Shown piece by piece: positions 18,752 through 29,700 of a DNA stretch of 64,000 nt. The notes below the pieces were generated by a model. It was given only the letters and a program-made list of their open reading frames with translations. It had not been told where the DNA came from and did no database searches. Position numbers and translations under genes: made by a program. Source of the stretch: Thalassolituus oleivorans MIL-1 (GTDB taxonomy: Bacteria; Pseudomonadota; Gammaproteobacteria; Pseudomonadales; Oceanobacteraceae). The DNA lies in contig NC_020888.1 of NCBI RefSeq assembly GCF_000355675.1, positions 1,275,001 to 1,339,000 on the forward strand, in the 5' to 3' direction. The first letter of the stretch is position 1. The number at the start of each line of letters is the position of its first letter.

Positions 18752-21700
18752 CTACGCTTTTTCGGCAGTGATTTTATGGGTAACTGAATAAAGCACAGGT
18801 ACAACCCCTAAGGTTAATATGGTGGCGAAGCCAAGACCAAAGGCAATGACGACGGCCATGGCACTGAAGAATGGGTCGGTTAATAAGGGCAGCATGCCTA
18901 AAATCGTAGTCAGTGCCGCCATGGTGACAGGACGCAGACGACTAACAGATGCATGATACAAGGCATCGTACGGACGACGTCCTTCAGACAACTCAAGACG
19001 AATTTGATCGACCAATACAATACCATTCTTCACGATCATGCCGGATAAACTCAGTAGTCCGAGTAAGGCCATAAAGCCGAATTCTGCATCGAGCAATAAC
19101 ATACCCGCGCTGACACCAATTAATGCAAGTGGCACACATGCCCAGATTACCAGAGCACTGCGCAATTCGTTGAACAGCAATATGGTTAGAATAAACATGA
19201 TGAGGTAACCCAATGGTAGCGAAGCAAACAAACTTGCTTGCGCTTCGCTAGCGGATTCAAATTCGCCGCCCCAAGTAAGCTGATATCCCGGCGGAAGTTC
19301 TATCGATTCTATTTGAGGGCGTAGGCGCTTCAATAGGCTATCGGCAGTTATCTCCGATTCTAATGATGGGTCGGCGTAGACCGTGATAGTACGTTTACGG
19401 TCACGACGATCAATAATCGGATCCTCAAAGCGCACATCAAAGCTTTCAACGACTTGTTCGATTGGAATATAGCGGCTGAAGACAGGGCTCCAAATTTGTA
19501 GCTCCATCAAACTGTCAATGTCTAAACGCTCGTTAGCGGGCGGACGCATAATAATATCTTTTAAATCGGTGCCATCACGATACTGGCCAATCTTAGTACC
19601 GCTAAAGCTTAGATGCAGTAGATTGTCGAGATCTTGCTTTGAAACACCTGCTCGGCGTGCACTGTCTTCGTTGAAAACAGGACGGATGACTTTAACGCGC
19701 TGACGCCAGTCATAACGTACGTTGTCGGTGTCGGAATCGGCCAAGAACAGGTCTTGTGTTTGTTCCGCTAAGTTGCGCAATACCGTTTGGTCGGGGCCGG
19801 AAAAACGCGCTTCAATTTTGGCGTTAGTGCCAGGGCCGATTTGTAGACGTTTAAATTTAATAAAGGCATCAGGAAGCTCATTTGCTGCCCATGCTTTTGC
19901 ATCTTCAATTAAAACTGGAATTTGCTCACGATTTTGAGTTCGGATCATAACTTGAGCGTAAGCGGCATACTCTTTTTCTGGGGCATAGGTCAACATAAAG
20001 CGCAGTTCGCCTTGACCTATGGTTGCCGAGGTAAATTCAACTTCGTCGCGCTCCATGAAGTAGCGTTCGAGCTTATCTGCCTGCGCTTGAGTCGCATGAA
20101 TATCGGTGCCTTCGGGCATCCAGATATCCACTAAGAATATCGGCGTATTTGACGGTGGAAAGAAGCTTTGCTTTACGAAACCAAAGCCATAAATGCTTAC
20201 GATTAATAAACCGACCATACACAACATCGTAATCGCACGCTGAGCGAGCATACGTTTTAACACCTTACCATAGAGGGTATAGATAAAGCCTTTATATGGG
20301 TCAGTGTCTTCATCGCTTACTTTTTCTGACTTGGCGAAAAGCAAATGACAAAGAAACGGCGTTAAGGTAATGGCTGTTATCCAGCTCAGCAGTAGCGAAA
20401 TAAGTAGAACGTAGAATAGGGAACCTACAAATTCCCCCGTTGAGTCGGGTGACAAACCAATGGGCGCAAAGGCGGTAACAGCAATGACGGTTGCCCCAAG
20501 GAGCGGCCACTGAGTTTGTTTAACGATATCGTAAGCCGCGCGAGTGCGACTTAAGCCTTTTTGTAAGCCGACCATAATGCCTTCGGTGACAACGAGAGCG
20601 TTATCAACCAGCATCCCCAAAGCAATGATCAGTGCACCAAGCGAGATACGATGAAGCTCAATGGATAACGCATCCATGGCGATAAAAGTACCAAAAATGG
20701 TGAGCAATAAAATGGCCCCGATAATTAGTCCTGCACGCATTCCCATAAAGAGCAGCAGTACACCGATCACAATGGCGACCGAGGCGAGCAGGTTGAGAAT
20801 AAAACCGGTGGATGACGCGTCAACTTCAGCCGGTTGATCGTACAAGGTGTGCATCTCGATACCCAGAGGACGATTATCGTCTAGGCGTTGCAGCTGTTCG
20901 CGTACATGAGTGCCGACTTCGACGACGTTTACACCTTTATTAAAGGAAATACCTAAATGCAGTGAGGCATGGTTACGGTATTGCAGTAGATGCTTTGGTA
21001 CTTCTGCAACGTCTTCGGATATCGTGGCAATATCTTTGAGGTAAATAAGCTTGCCTGAGCCTGTTTCGCTGACAAGAAGATCCCCAAGCTCTTGAACACT
21101 GTTAAATTCTCCGGTTGGATTGATGCGAATATACTCACTGTTTAAGCGAATATGCCCAGCATCTTGCACCGCATTTTGTGTCTCAAGTAAATTGTATAAA
21201 CGTGATAGCGGAATGCCTAAATTGGTCATTTTTTCGCGCGATATATCAATAAATACCTGTTCTTTTTGCGTGCCCGATATCGTGACTTTGGCTACGCCAG
21301 GTGTAACGGTAAGTTCGCGCTTGATGAAATCGGCATAATCGCTGAGTTCCTCGTAGGTATAGTCTTCACCGGTAATCGCGAGCAAAACCCCGTACACGTC
21401 ACCAAAATCATCCAGTATTGTGGGAGTGCGCACGCCCGGAGGTAAATCGCCTTGTTTATCGCGAATTTTGCGTCGTAATTCATCCCAGATTTGCGGCAAC
21501 TGATCGGATTGATAAGTTGGCTTAATTTGGATATGAATTTGCGAGAAGCCTGCTTTCGAAATCGAGGTGACGTTCTTTATATAAGGAAGAGCTTGAATGG
21601 CATTTTCTAACGGCGCGGTGACTTCTTCCTCTACTTGAAGAGAATTAGCGCCCGGATAGCTGGTCATGACCATCGCTTCTTTGATGGTGAATTGAGGATC

Positions 21701-21847
21701 TTCTAAACGCCCTAATCCCATGTAGCTAGAGATACCACCGACTAATAGGATGATAAGCACTAACCAGCTAGTGGTGGAATTTTTAATAAAATAGGTAGCG
21801 CTGTTGCTGCCCATTTGGTCCTTCGAGTGTATTTGTTTAGCGGTCAT
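18752..21847 (-). CDS. RND efflux transporter permease (AcrB/MexB superfamily, HAE1-like)
   Basis: Proton-driven inner-membrane pump subunit exporting drugs or other hydrophobic compounds. About 1031 residues from ATG 21847; an earlier start at 21874 would overlap further into the upstream gene. Family layout is clear: TM1 (WLVLIILLVGG), large periplasmic loop beginning SYPGANSLQVEEEVTAPLE, a TM block containing GALIIALGMLVDNALVVTEG (the TM4 proton-relay Asp region), a second periplasmic loop and a final TM block with LLSLSGMIVKNGIVLVDQI and RPVTMAALTTILGMLPL. It overlaps or abuts the membrane fusion gene. No TolC-like gene or regulator lies nearby. Confidence 0.92.
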   Translation of the reverse strand: MTAKQIHSKDQMGSNSATYFIKNSTTSWLVLIILLVGGISSYMGLGRLEDPQFTIKEAMVMTSYPGANSLQVEEEVTAPLENAIQALPYIKNVTSISKAGFSQIHIQIKPTYQSDQLPQIWDELRRKIRDKQGDLPPGVRTPTILDDFGDVYGVLLAITGEDYTYEELSDYADFIKRELTVTPGVAKVTISGTQKEQVFIDISREKMTNLGIPLSRLYNLLETQNAVQDAGHIRLNSEYIRINPTGEFNSVQELGDLLVSETGSGKLIYLKDIATISEDVAEVPKHLLQYRNHASLHLGISFNKGVNVVEVGTHVREQLQRLDDNRPLGIEMHTLYDQPAEVDASSTGFILNLLASVAIVIGVLLLFMGMRAGLIIGAILLLTIFGTFIAMDALSIELHRISLGALIIALGMLVDNALVVTEGIMVGLQKGLSRTRAAYDIVKQTQWPLLGATVIAVTAFAPIGLSPDSTGEFVGSLFYVLLISLLLSWITAITLTPFLCHLLFAKSEKVSDEDTDPYKGFIYTLYGKVLKRMLAQRAITMLCMVGLLIVSIYGFGFVKQSFFPPSNTPIFLVDIWMPEGTDIHATQAQADKLERYFMERDEVEFTSATIGQGELRFMLTYAPEKEYAAYAQVMIRTQNREQIPVLIEDAKAWAANELPDAFIKFKRLQIGPGTNAKIEARFSGPDQTVLRNLAEQTQDLFLADSDTDNVRYDWRQRVKVIRPVFNEDSARRAGVSKQDLDNLLHLSFSGTKIGQYRDGTDLKDIIMRPPANERLDIDSLMELQIWSPVFSRYIPIEQVVESFDVRFEDPIIDRRDRKRTITVYADPSLESEITADSLLKRLRPQIESIELPPGYQLTWGGEFESASEAQASLFASLPLGYLIMFILTILLFNELRSALVIWACVPLALIGVSAGMLLLDAEFGFMALLGLLSLSGMIVKNGIVLVDQIRLELSEGRRPYDALYHASVSRLRPVTMAALTTILGMLPLLTDPFFSAMAVVIAFGLGFATILTLGVVPVLYSVTHKITAEKA

Positions 21848-21849
21848 GA

Positions 21850-22944
21850 TTATAAGCCTCGCTCTTTCAACCAAGGACGAATGCGCATGCCTTCTGATGC
21901 TTGCTGTACTCCAGATTCTAAGATTTGATCACCGGGTTTTAAGCCTGCTTTGATTTCAATGCCGTGGCTTGTCATCTTGCCCACTTCCACGTGAGTGGCG
22001 GTGAGAGTTTGATCTTCTGTTACTCGCCAAACACTGGCTTGATTGCTTCCTTGAACTTGGTTTGCTTGCTGAAACACAGCGTGAGCTGGAATTAGCATCA
22101 CCTCTGTACGCTGACTAAATACCTGATTTAAATCGACATACACGCTGGCCGACATTCCGGGAAGCACGTTTAGATTCTCTGGACGCGGCAATGTCAGGGT
22201 TACCGTGTAGCTGCCTGTGCCAGTGTCGGCTTGGGTGGTATGTTCTTTATACGTTGCTTTGAAACGTGCGTTAGGTAGCGCATCAAACACGACATCGGGT
22301 TGGTAGGATTTGTTATCGCGTTCGACCAGCATCACCATAATGCTTTCTGGGATTTCTAAATTCACTTCGAGTTGGTCTCGTGCTTGAAGCACAACAATGG
22401 TTGTTCCGGCGTTAACCGGTTGATGATTCTCGGCAAATACATTAGCGACAACACCAGGGAAAGGCGCTTTAAGTTCGGTATAGGATAAATCCGAAGTAGC
22501 GGCCGTGAGCGCGGCTTGGCTGATATCTAATTCGGCTTTCGCTTGATCAAATTGGGCCTTGGAAGTTTGCCCCATATCGAATAGATCTTTCATTCGTGCG
22601 TATTGCGACTTCGCTAAGGCAAATCGCGCTTTGCGATCATCTAAATTCACTTGATAATCGGCGGGATCAAGCTTGGCGAGAATCGTGCCCGTTTTTACAT
22701 CCTGACCGGGCTTAGCCGGTAGGTCAGCCAACTCACCACTTACTCTAAATGCCAGTGCTGCACGTTCGGCGGCTTGGACTTGCGCGGGGAAGCGACGAAT
22801 CTGCGCTTCGTCTGGTGACATGACTCTAAAGACTTTTGCCGGGCGGATAACCTCAGGGGCAATCTCAGGTGAAGTTTCTTTGCATCCGCTTAACAGTGAA
22901 AATGCGGTGAGACCGAAAAGTACAGAGTATGTCGTAAAGCGCAT
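21850..22944 (-). CDS. RND efflux membrane fusion lipoprotein (HlyD/AcrA family)
   Basis: Periplasmic adaptor linking the RND permease to an outer-membrane channel. 364 residues. Lipoprotein signal with lipobox LLSGC (Cys21). Standard adaptor order: beta-barrel/lipoyl half AFRVSGELADLPAKPGQDV, coiled-coil hairpin (ARFALAKSQYARMKDLFDMGQTSKAQFDQ), second lipoyl half ELKAPFPGVVANVFAENHQPV, then beta-barrel and membrane-proximal domains. First gene of a two-gene operon; its stop lies two bases before the permease ATG. Confidence 0.9.
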   Translation of the reverse strand: MRFTTYSVLFGLTAFSLLSGCKETSPEIAPEVIRPAKVFRVMSPDEAQIRRFPAQVQAAERAALAFRVSGELADLPAKPGQDVKTGTILAKLDPADYQVNLDDRKARFALAKSQYARMKDLFDMGQTSKAQFDQAKAELDISQAALTAATSDLSYTELKAPFPGVVANVFAENHQPVNAGTTIVVLQARDQLEVNLEIPESIMVMLVERDNKSYQPDVVFDALPNARFKATYKEHTTQADTGTGSYTVTLTLPRPENLNVLPGMSASVYVDLNQVFSQRTEVMLIPAHAVFQQANQVQGSNQASVWRVTEDQTLTATHVEVGKMTSHGIEIKAGLKPGDQILESGVQQASEGMRIRPWLKERGL

Positions 22945-23131
22945 AGTGCTTTCCCATTGTTGTTAAAATAGAGCCGTATTAATAATGGCTTAGTTTTCCG
23001 GATAGACCAGAAATGGGCTTATTTTAAGGTAAGACTACGGTGCAATCTGCGCCTGTTTATGCAACCTATTGTCTCAAATATAGGATTGTTGGCGTCAAAG
23101 ATGAAAGGAATCGGATTTTTGTAAGTTATTG

Positions 23132-23830
23132 TTACGAATTCTGCAGTAATGATCGAAAGAAGTGAGGAACTTCTATGCTGGCTTGACCGTGTATCGCTTG
23201 ATGGAAGGCGTCGGCACGTTGCGACGGTTCTAGGTTGATTTCGATGGTTTCTGCACCGCTTTGACGTGCAAGTTCAACGAAACCGGCAGCAGGGTATACA
23301 TGACCTGAAGTGCCGATACTAATAAATAGATCGCATTGACTCAGTGCTTGGGTAATTTCGTCCATGTATAGCGGCATTTCGCCAAACCAAACGATATGAG
23401 GGCGAAGGCTTTGTGCACCGCAGCACGGGCATTGGTGTTCTGGAGTTATGTCGTCGTCATGGTTAAAAACTTGGCCGCTCAATTGGCAGCGAACGCGTTT
23501 AAGTTCGCCATGCATATGGATGACCGACTGGCTGCCTGCGCGTTCATGCAGGTCGTCTACATTTTGTGTAACGAGCATAAACTCACCCGCATAGTTTTTT
23601 TCAAACTCAGCGAGTGCAATATGTGCCGGATTAGGCGTTACACTTTTGAGCTGCTGTCTGCGGCCATTATAAAAGCTTTGAACAAGACTAGGGTTACGGG
23701 CAAATCCTTGTGGTGTGGCTACGTCTTCAATTCTATGGTTCTCCCATAGGCCGCCGCCATCGCGGAAAGTCATAATCCCTGACTCCGCTGAAATGCCAGC
23801 GCCAGTTAGAACAACAATCCGTTTACTCAT
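23132..23830 (-). CDS. cobB: NAD-dependent protein deacylase, sirtuin (CobB-type)
   Basis: Removes acetyl or succinyl groups from lysines using NAD+. 232 residues from ATG 23830 ([19 protein letters not shown]); longer starts up to 23881 run into the patatin gene. Motifs: [10 protein letters not shown] and FRDGGGLW for NAD binding, [12 protein letters not shown], catalytic His in IHMHGEL, a zinc module (RCQLSGQV and CPCCG as in E. coli CobB), and [13 protein letters not shown]. The YNGRR segment supplies the Tyr and Arg associated with desuccinylase activity. It overlaps the end of the patatin gene by eight bases, so the two are cotranscribed. Confidence 0.93.
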   Translation of the reverse strand: MSKRIVVLTGAGISAESGIMTFRDGGGLWENHRIEDVATPQGFARNPSLVQSFYNGRRQQLKSVTPNPAHIALAEFEKNYAGEFMLVTQNVDDLHERAGSQSVIHMHGELKRVRCQLSGQVFNHDDDITPEHQCPCCGAQSLRPHIVWFGEMPLYMDEITQALSQCDLFISIGTSGHVYPAAGFVELARQSGAETIEINLEPSQRADAFHQAIHGQASIEVPHFFRSLLQNS

Positions 23831-24971
23831 TGAAGTGGTCCGAGAAAAATTCGCGGATTTCATCTGCGCGAGCCATTGCATCGCTATAACCTAAATCAAT
23901 TAGCGATTTACAAAATCCGTGTGAGAAAAGTAAGTAACTTAAAATCCCTGAACCACTTTGGCCTGTGTTACCACTGCCGCCCAATGCCATTTTTAGTGCT
24001 CTGGGTACTTCGTGGGCGTGTTCACCTGCGAGTTCGTCGATGGATCTGCTCGGATTAATTTCGAGTAGTTGAATGCTTTTTAATTCCATCTGCTCTTTTT
24101 TACGCACAGCTTCCGGAATTCTATCCAATGTTCGATTGATACGACTCATACGCTCAACATCGGCTTCCATACTGTCGAGGAAGGCAGCGTTAAGCATGTG
24201 CCCCATCACTTTTGCGGGCGATGGATAACTTGAGTTTGGTTTCACAATCTTAGATTTATGTGCAATACCGCTAACCCCGATGACCATAATCTTTTCTGCG
24301 CCTAAGTGGATCGCAGGGCTTAGGGGCGCAAGTTGACGAACAGCACCATCAGCGAAATATTCGTTTTGCAGTTTCACCGCAGGAAATACCATAGGAATAG
24401 CCGAAGAGGCCATTAAATGATCCAGTGATATTCGTGTTCGTTTACCAACTCGACGTTGGCGTTGCCAGTTAGTAATGCTGTAATGGCCTTGAAAAAACGA
24501 AACCGATTCACCGCTTTCCATTCCAGAACAGTTAACGGCAATGGCATGTAATGCACCGTTATCAATTGCTCCCTGAATTTGATCGAATTTAATCGCCTCA
24601 TTTAACAGAGCGCGCAGCGGCGTGTTATCGAGTAAGGATACCGGATCATTTTTAAAGCGTTTGCCAATCATCATTGAGCGCACTAGACGCATCAAGCTGT
24701 AAGACATGCCTGCAAAGTCGGTGCGATAGATTTGATCGCAGCTAAAGTGCATCCAAATACGTTCTAAGTGTTTAATGCCTATGCGGTAATTTTCGGCATA
24801 GCTGGCAAGCGCAACGCCATTAATGGCACCTGCGGATGTGCCAGAAATAATGTCGAACGGGTTATAGTGGCCTTTGGGGAGAATCTTATGTATGGCTTTT
24901 AATACTCCAACTTGATACGCCGCTCGCGCGCCGCCGCCGGATAATATTAGGCCTGTTTTTTTAATTTCCAA
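23823..24971 (-). CDS. Patatin-like phospholipase
   Basis: Ser-Asp dyad lipid acyl hydrolase. 382 residues. Oxyanion loop [11 protein letters not shown] near residues 12-22, nucleophile motif GTSAG with Ser46, and the catalytic Asp in FADGAVRQL near residue 210. No signal peptide is visible, so it probably acts in the cytoplasm or at the inner face of the membrane. The C-terminal region has a Gly/Ser-rich linker ([12 protein letters not shown]) followed by a helical tail. It leads a two-gene unit with cobB and is divergent from riboflavin synthase. Confidence 0.9.
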   Translation of the reverse strand: MEIKKTGLILSGGGARAAYQVGVLKAIHKILPKGHYNPFDIISGTSAGAINGVALASYAENYRIGIKHLERIWMHFSCDQIYRTDFAGMSYSLMRLVRSMMIGKRFKNDPVSLLDNTPLRALLNEAIKFDQIQGAIDNGALHAIAVNCSGMESGESVSFFQGHYSITNWQRQRRVGKRTRISLDHLMASSAIPMVFPAVKLQNEYFADGAVRQLAPLSPAIHLGAEKIMVIGVSGIAHKSKIVKPNSSYPSPAKVMGHMLNAAFLDSMEADVERMSRINRTLDRIPEAVRKKEQMELKSIQLLEINPSRSIDELAGEHAHEVPRALKMALGGSGNTGQSGSGILSYLLFSHGFCKSLIDLGYSDAMARADEIREFFSDHFNE

Positions 24972-25048
24972 ATCTCAGTCTCTGGTGAGTCTCTACTGAT
25001 ACTCAGCAGTATAGTGCATAATGCTGCCAGCCATAACAGGAGCCTCCA

Positions 25049-25699
25049 ATGTTTACTGGAATTGTCCAAACACAGTTACCCCTTATTGAACTCGATCACA
25101 AATCCGACTTCGCCTCTTTTATATTCGAGTTTCCTGCTGCGATGGCAGAGAATCTGCAAATCGGAGCCTCGGTTGCGATTAATGGTACGTGCTTAACTGT
25201 GCGCACATTAGACGTGAATACAGAATTCACTCGAGTGAGTTTTGATGCCATTGGGCAAACTTTGAAAGTAACCAATCTTGGAACACTGGCTGTTGGTTCA
25301 ATGGTTAACATTGAACGGGCCGCCAAATTTGGTGATGAGATCGGAGGACATCCGTTATCTGGTCATATTATGGATCAGGTTGCGGTGTTGGCGGTAAACG
25401 AAAGTGCAAATAACTTAGTGGTGTGGATGCAGCGCCCAGAGCACCTTGCGCCTTATTTATTGGATAAGGGTTATGTGGCTTTGAACGGTGCTAGCTTAAC
25501 CATTGCTGAAGTTGAAGCGGATCGGTTTAGCGTGCATCTGATTCCCGAGACCCGAGATGTCACGACCTTCGGTGCCGTTAAAGTTGGGGATGCGATTAAC
25601 GTTGAAGTTGATGCGCAAACTCAGGCGGTAGTCGAAACCGTGCGTCGATTATTGGCTACCCCTGAGTTACTGACAGCGTTAGCGCCTAACAATAAATAG
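25049..25699 (+). CDS. ribE: Riboflavin synthase alpha subunit
   Basis: Dismutates two 6,7-dimethyl-8-ribityllumazine molecules to riboflavin. 216 residues with the two homologous lumazine-binding barrels. Typical features are the MFTGIVQ start, the VAINGTCLTV segment, GGHPLSGHIMD in the first barrel, and LNGASLTIAEVE and HLIPETRDVTTFG in the second. Ribosome site AGGAG lies 10 bases upstream. The 77-base divergent gap to the patatin gene is too short for an FMN riboswitch and none is seen. It stands apart from other rib genes in this window. Confidence 0.95.
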   Translation: MFTGIVQTQLPLIELDHKSDFASFIFEFPAAMAENLQIGASVAINGTCLTVRTLDVNTEFTRVSFDAIGQTLKVTNLGTLAVGSMVNIERAAKFGDEIGGHPLSGHIMDQVAVLAVNESANNLVVWMQRPEHLAPYLLDKGYVALNGASLTIAEVEADRFSVHLIPETRDVTTFGAVKVGDAINVEVDAQTQAVVETVRRLLATPELLTALAPNNK

Positions 25700-25716
25700 C
25701 GCCAAGCTAACGATTG

Positions 25717-25956
25717 TTAGAGAGTTTGCAAATAGCGAATGATATCTGCGGACTCAAACATCCACTGCTGTTGGTCACCATCTTCGATCAGCAAGCAGGG
25801 GACGGTTGTACGATGAGTTGCGGCATATTGCTCATTTCGAAAGTGGGCATGTTGGGCAACATTACGCTTTTCGACCGGTACATTGACGTTTGGCAATACG
25901 CGCAGCACTCGCTGGCAAAACGGGCAAGAGTCGTAATAGTACAGGGCGTATTTCAT
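25717..25956 (-). CDS. Glutaredoxin-like / GST N-terminal domain protein
   Basis: 79 residues from ATG 25956 (MKYALYYYDSCPFCQRVL); the ORF could start at 25968, but 25956 gives the canonical beta strand. Thioredoxin fold with the dithiol CPFC motif at residues 11-14, cis-Pro in TTVPCLLIE, and the ESADIIRYL helix. It likely reduces disulfides with glutathione or serves as a small GST-like protein. It is convergent with ribE. Confidence 0.85.
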   Translation of the reverse strand: MKYALYYYDSCPFCQRVLRVLPNVNVPVEKRNVAQHAHFRNEQYAATHRTTVPCLLIEDGDQQQWMFESADIIRYLQTL

Positions 25957-26007
25957 GAACATCTCCAAATGTGTGACGTTGGCCTTTAATTGGCCAGAGG
26001 CTTAGCT

Positions 26008-26763
26008 GTGGATTATATCCAACAATTGATTTTATTTCTGATTGCGGTTGTCGCTAATTGGTTTTCGGCACTTGCCGGTGGCGGTGCGGGTTTGATTCAG
26101 TTGCCTATCTTAATCTTTTTGGGCCTGCCGTTTCCATTGGCTTTGGCGACTCACAAAATCGCGACGGTTGCTCTGGGAGTTGGAGCGACCACTCGTCACA
26201 TGCGCGAAGGGCATTTAGACTGGCGCATACTTTTGCTGATATTTTTGGCCGGCACGCCGGGTGTGGTTGGTGGCGCCTTATTCATTCTTGATGTGCCTGC
26301 TCGCACCGCTGAGATTGCTCTAGGTATACTCACCTTGTTGCTGTCTTTGTACTCTTGGTTTAAGCCAGAGCTTGGGCTGAAAACGGATCATCATCACCGT
26401 ACTGCCTTTGGTTATGTTGTTGGCGGGCTAGTGCTATTACTGATTGGTTTCGCCAATGGAGCCTTGTCAGCGGGTAGCGGCCTTTTTGTGACGCTCTGGT
26501 TGGTTTATTGGTTCGGCTTAGAATATCGCTTGGCGGTAGCTCAAACCCTTGTCGCGGTTGGCCTTGGTTGGAATGGCGCGGGTGCGATCACCATGGGCGC
26601 CGTTGCTACCGTGCAATGGAGTTGGATTCCTGCGCTTATTCTTGGCTCGCTTGTTGGCGGTTATCTAGGTGCCAATACATCAATAAAAACCGGTAATGAG
26701 CGCATTAAGCGCTTGTACGAAATTATTACTTTGGTTGTCGCAATTAAATTATTGTGGGGCTAA
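26008..26763 (+). CDS. TauE/SafE (TSUP) family anion exporter
   Basis: Eight-helix inner-membrane protein of the TSUP family, members of which export sulfite, sulfoacetate or related organic anions. About 251 residues from GTG 26008 (GAGG eight bases upstream); a TTG at 25990 is an alternative. The twofold family repeat is seen: ANWFSALAGGGAGLIQLPILIFLGLPF...ATHKIATVALGVG in the first half and FANGALSAGSGLFVTLWLVYWFG in the second. Substrate cannot be inferred. A terminator stem begins inside its last codons. A second TSUP gene lies at 37018-37773. Confidence 0.88.
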   Translation: MDYIQQLILFLIAVVANWFSALAGGGAGLIQLPILIFLGLPFPLALATHKIATVALGVGATTRHMREGHLDWRILLLIFLAGTPGVVGGALFILDVPARTAEIALGILTLLLSLYSWFKPELGLKTDHHHRTAFGYVVGGLVLLLIGFANGALSAGSGLFVTLWLVYWFGLEYRLAVAQTLVAVGLGWNGAGAITMGAVATVQWSWIPALILGSLVGGYLGANTSIKTGNERIKRLYEIITLVVAIKLLWG

Positions 26764-26790
26764 ATAGCTCCCACAATAATTTACCGTTTT
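26746..26790. terminator. Bidirectional terminator between TSUP exporter and protease
   Basis: AAATTATTGTGGG (26746-26758) pairs perfectly with CCCACAATAATTT (26770-26782), followed by ACCGTTTTTCTT. The stem includes the last codons of the exporter, whose stop sits in the loop. Confidence 0.8.
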
Positions 26791-26797
26791 TCTTATA

Positions 26798-29700
26798 TTA
26801 GGCCGCTATTCTACGGCGGCGCTGGATAAATACAGCGGGTAGTAGCAGTAATAAAATTCCAAAAGCCCCTCCTGCTGCAGTGCTGTCTGAACTGCTGGTA
26901 CTCACTTTCGTTAGGGTGGCGCTGATGCTTTGTTCGTCAAATGCAGGGCTTAACGGCAGAGAAACGTCGGATGTTAATGAGTGTTGAATTAGTAACGTTT
27001 GTGGTAGGCCATTATTTAAGTCGGATTCCCATTCGTAGCTAACAGAGCGATTGCCGATAACTGTAGTTTCTATGGTTTCTACATCGCCACTGCTCAAGGT
27101 GACTGACAATACCGGTAGCTCATCGAAGTTGAAGTTTTGTGCCGTTATTGTTCCGTACAGGCGATAGGCAACATCGATAGTACTCGTGTTAGACGCTGCA
27201 GCTGCCATTGTGATTTCTATACTAGTCGCACCAGCATCCGGTATTACGGTTCTAGTGGTGAAACCAGCGGCGCTAATGACCAGTGGTAATTCTACTTGTG
27301 GCAGATCAAGCGTAATGTCTCCATTGGCATTGGAAATCGCACTGTCGTTGACCCCCCAGCCGGATGTCCGCTCGTCGTCGACCAAGACATCGACATCCGA
27401 AAGGTCGTTACCATCCTCATCAATAATATGTATGGCCAATGTTCGCGCAGCAACGCTTGCAAGCGTTAGTTCGCCTGTGGGGATATTACTGCCATAAGCA
27501 CTAATAACCGAATCGCCCGTCACGCTGTTGGCTACATCAAGGAAGGCGCTAACGCGGTTGTAATTAACGCTATCGTCAGGGCTGATGAGAGTCGATATGG
27601 GCGTTCCCTCGTCATCAATCCAAGCAATATCACTGTTGTCGCTATCGAGCGTTAGAGTGCTCGCAGCAGCGGCCCCTTCGATATCAATTCTTGTGATACT
27701 TGAACCGGCTAATAGTGGATCGACTTGGCTGATTAAACGCACAGGGCGTTCAATATAATAAGTAGCGCCCAAGCCGTTACTGTCGGTCACATCGAGGGTA
27801 TATACCCCAGCGAATGCGCCACTTTCTGGCATGGCTAATACGTAGCTATTAGTGCTATTGCTGAGTAAGTCGGTCCGGTATTCGCCGTTGTAGAAGACGG
27901 TGGCAGTAAGAGCATCGTCGCCGCCTGTTAAAGTCACGGTGGTATCGCTTAAAGTATTTTCAGCTAGGGTATCGCCATCGCCAAGAGTATTAGCTCCTGA
28001 CGACAAAGCATATGCAGGATAAACCGATATCGAAATATCTAAGTTGCTGCTATCGACACCGTCGTCGGCATTGATGCGCACGTTAAAATTGCCAGTACTT
28101 GATGGCGCTAGGGTTAATGCTGTGCCGCTTAAGCTGGCGTTGAGAGCACTGTCGGTTTCGCCACTAACGATCGTTAGGGTGATAGGGTCGCTGTTCGCAT
28201 CGGTGGCGGAAATGGTGAACGTATCGGTGTCGTCAACCAGCATCTTGCGGGCGTTAACGCTCGTTATGGCGGGGGCATCATTTACAGAGGCATCGATAAG
28301 AGTCACAACAAAACTGGTGCTTGCGGTTAGTGCGCCGTCGGATACTTGTAGATTAATGGTGCTCGCACCTGTTTGACCACTGACAGGTGCGATTGTCAGG
28401 GTCGTGCCCGATACACTTGCCGTGAGCTTGCCAGCATCATAGCTAGTGACGGAGAACGTTAAGCTATCACCATCGACATCAGCACCACTAAGCGTGACTG
28501 TTTCGGTACTGTCGTTGGCTTGATTTCGATTGCTCACAGCACCGATGGTTGGAGCATCATTTACCGCGTTTACCGTCACGGCGAATGTCTCGCTGTCGGT
28601 CAGTGCGCTGTCTGAAACGCTAACCGTAATAGAACCACTGTCGTTGTAATTCGCGCTTGGTGTGATGGTTAAGCTGGTGCCACTCAGCGATGCGCCTAAG
28701 TTTGCACTGGCCGAATCTAGGCTGTACGTCAGGCTATTACCATCGACATCCGTAGCGCTCAAAGTAATGGATAACGTGGCATCTTCGTTTAAGCTTTTCG
28801 CACCAATAGCACCTAATATGGGCGCGTCGTTAACGGCATTTACAGTAACGCTGAATGCTTCGCTATCTGTATCTGTGCCATCCGAAACGCTGACAGTAAT
28901 GCTGCCGCTGCCGTTGTAATTGGCAGTAGGAGTAATCGTAAGGGTAGTGCCACTCAGCGAAGCGCCTAGGTCGGCGCTCGCAGAATCAAGAGAATAGGTC
29001 AGGCTGTCACCATCACCATCGGTGGCGCTTAAGGTAACGGATAGGGTGGCATCTTCATTGAGTGATTTTGCTCCAATCGCTGTGAGCACTGGGGCATTGT
29101 TGGGCGCGGGTGTGTATAGCGTCCAGCCTATGTCCGCTAAAAGTTGCGCTGCCAGACCCGCGGTCTCAATAAATTGGGTATAGACAGGTTCCATGATTTC
29201 ATTCGGAGTAACAGCGGTATCAAAATGGCTAACCGACGATCCAGATTCGTAACTTGAAGGCGCGTACATTTGCATACGACCAGCATTCACACCAGCAGAG
29301 TAATTACCGCTTTCGGCATTAACTAAGGCGCCGGTCCAAACCAGATTACCTGTGTTCGTTATCGCGGTTGCACGGTTAGCGGCGACCATATTGGTGAGCA
29401 TAGTGCTGTTGCTCGCATTCATAAGATTCTTGGTATACGAATCAAATACGTCGACATTGGTACTGCCGTTGAAGAAATAAGCACTGCTTGAGCCATCGCT
29501 TTGGAGCAAGGACAAAAACCCCATGCCGTGGAGAAGTTCGTGAATCACTACCGATAGCAGAGAGCTGTCGCCATTGGTTGGATCACCATAGCCGTAATAC
29601 CAATCGGTGGTGCCTAAGCAATAGCTATTATCGACATCAGAATTAAACTCCGCGTTAATCTCCACGCCCGCCGTTATGTCGGCACCATTGATTTGGTTGT

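Noticed and set aside
23132-23881. Alternative starts for cobB upstream of 23830
   Set aside because: They extend into the patatin gene and add residues foreign to the sirtuin family.
25000-25048. FMN riboswitch before riboflavin synthase
   Set aside because: The gap is only 77 bases to the divergent patatin gene and shows none of the conserved RFN helices.
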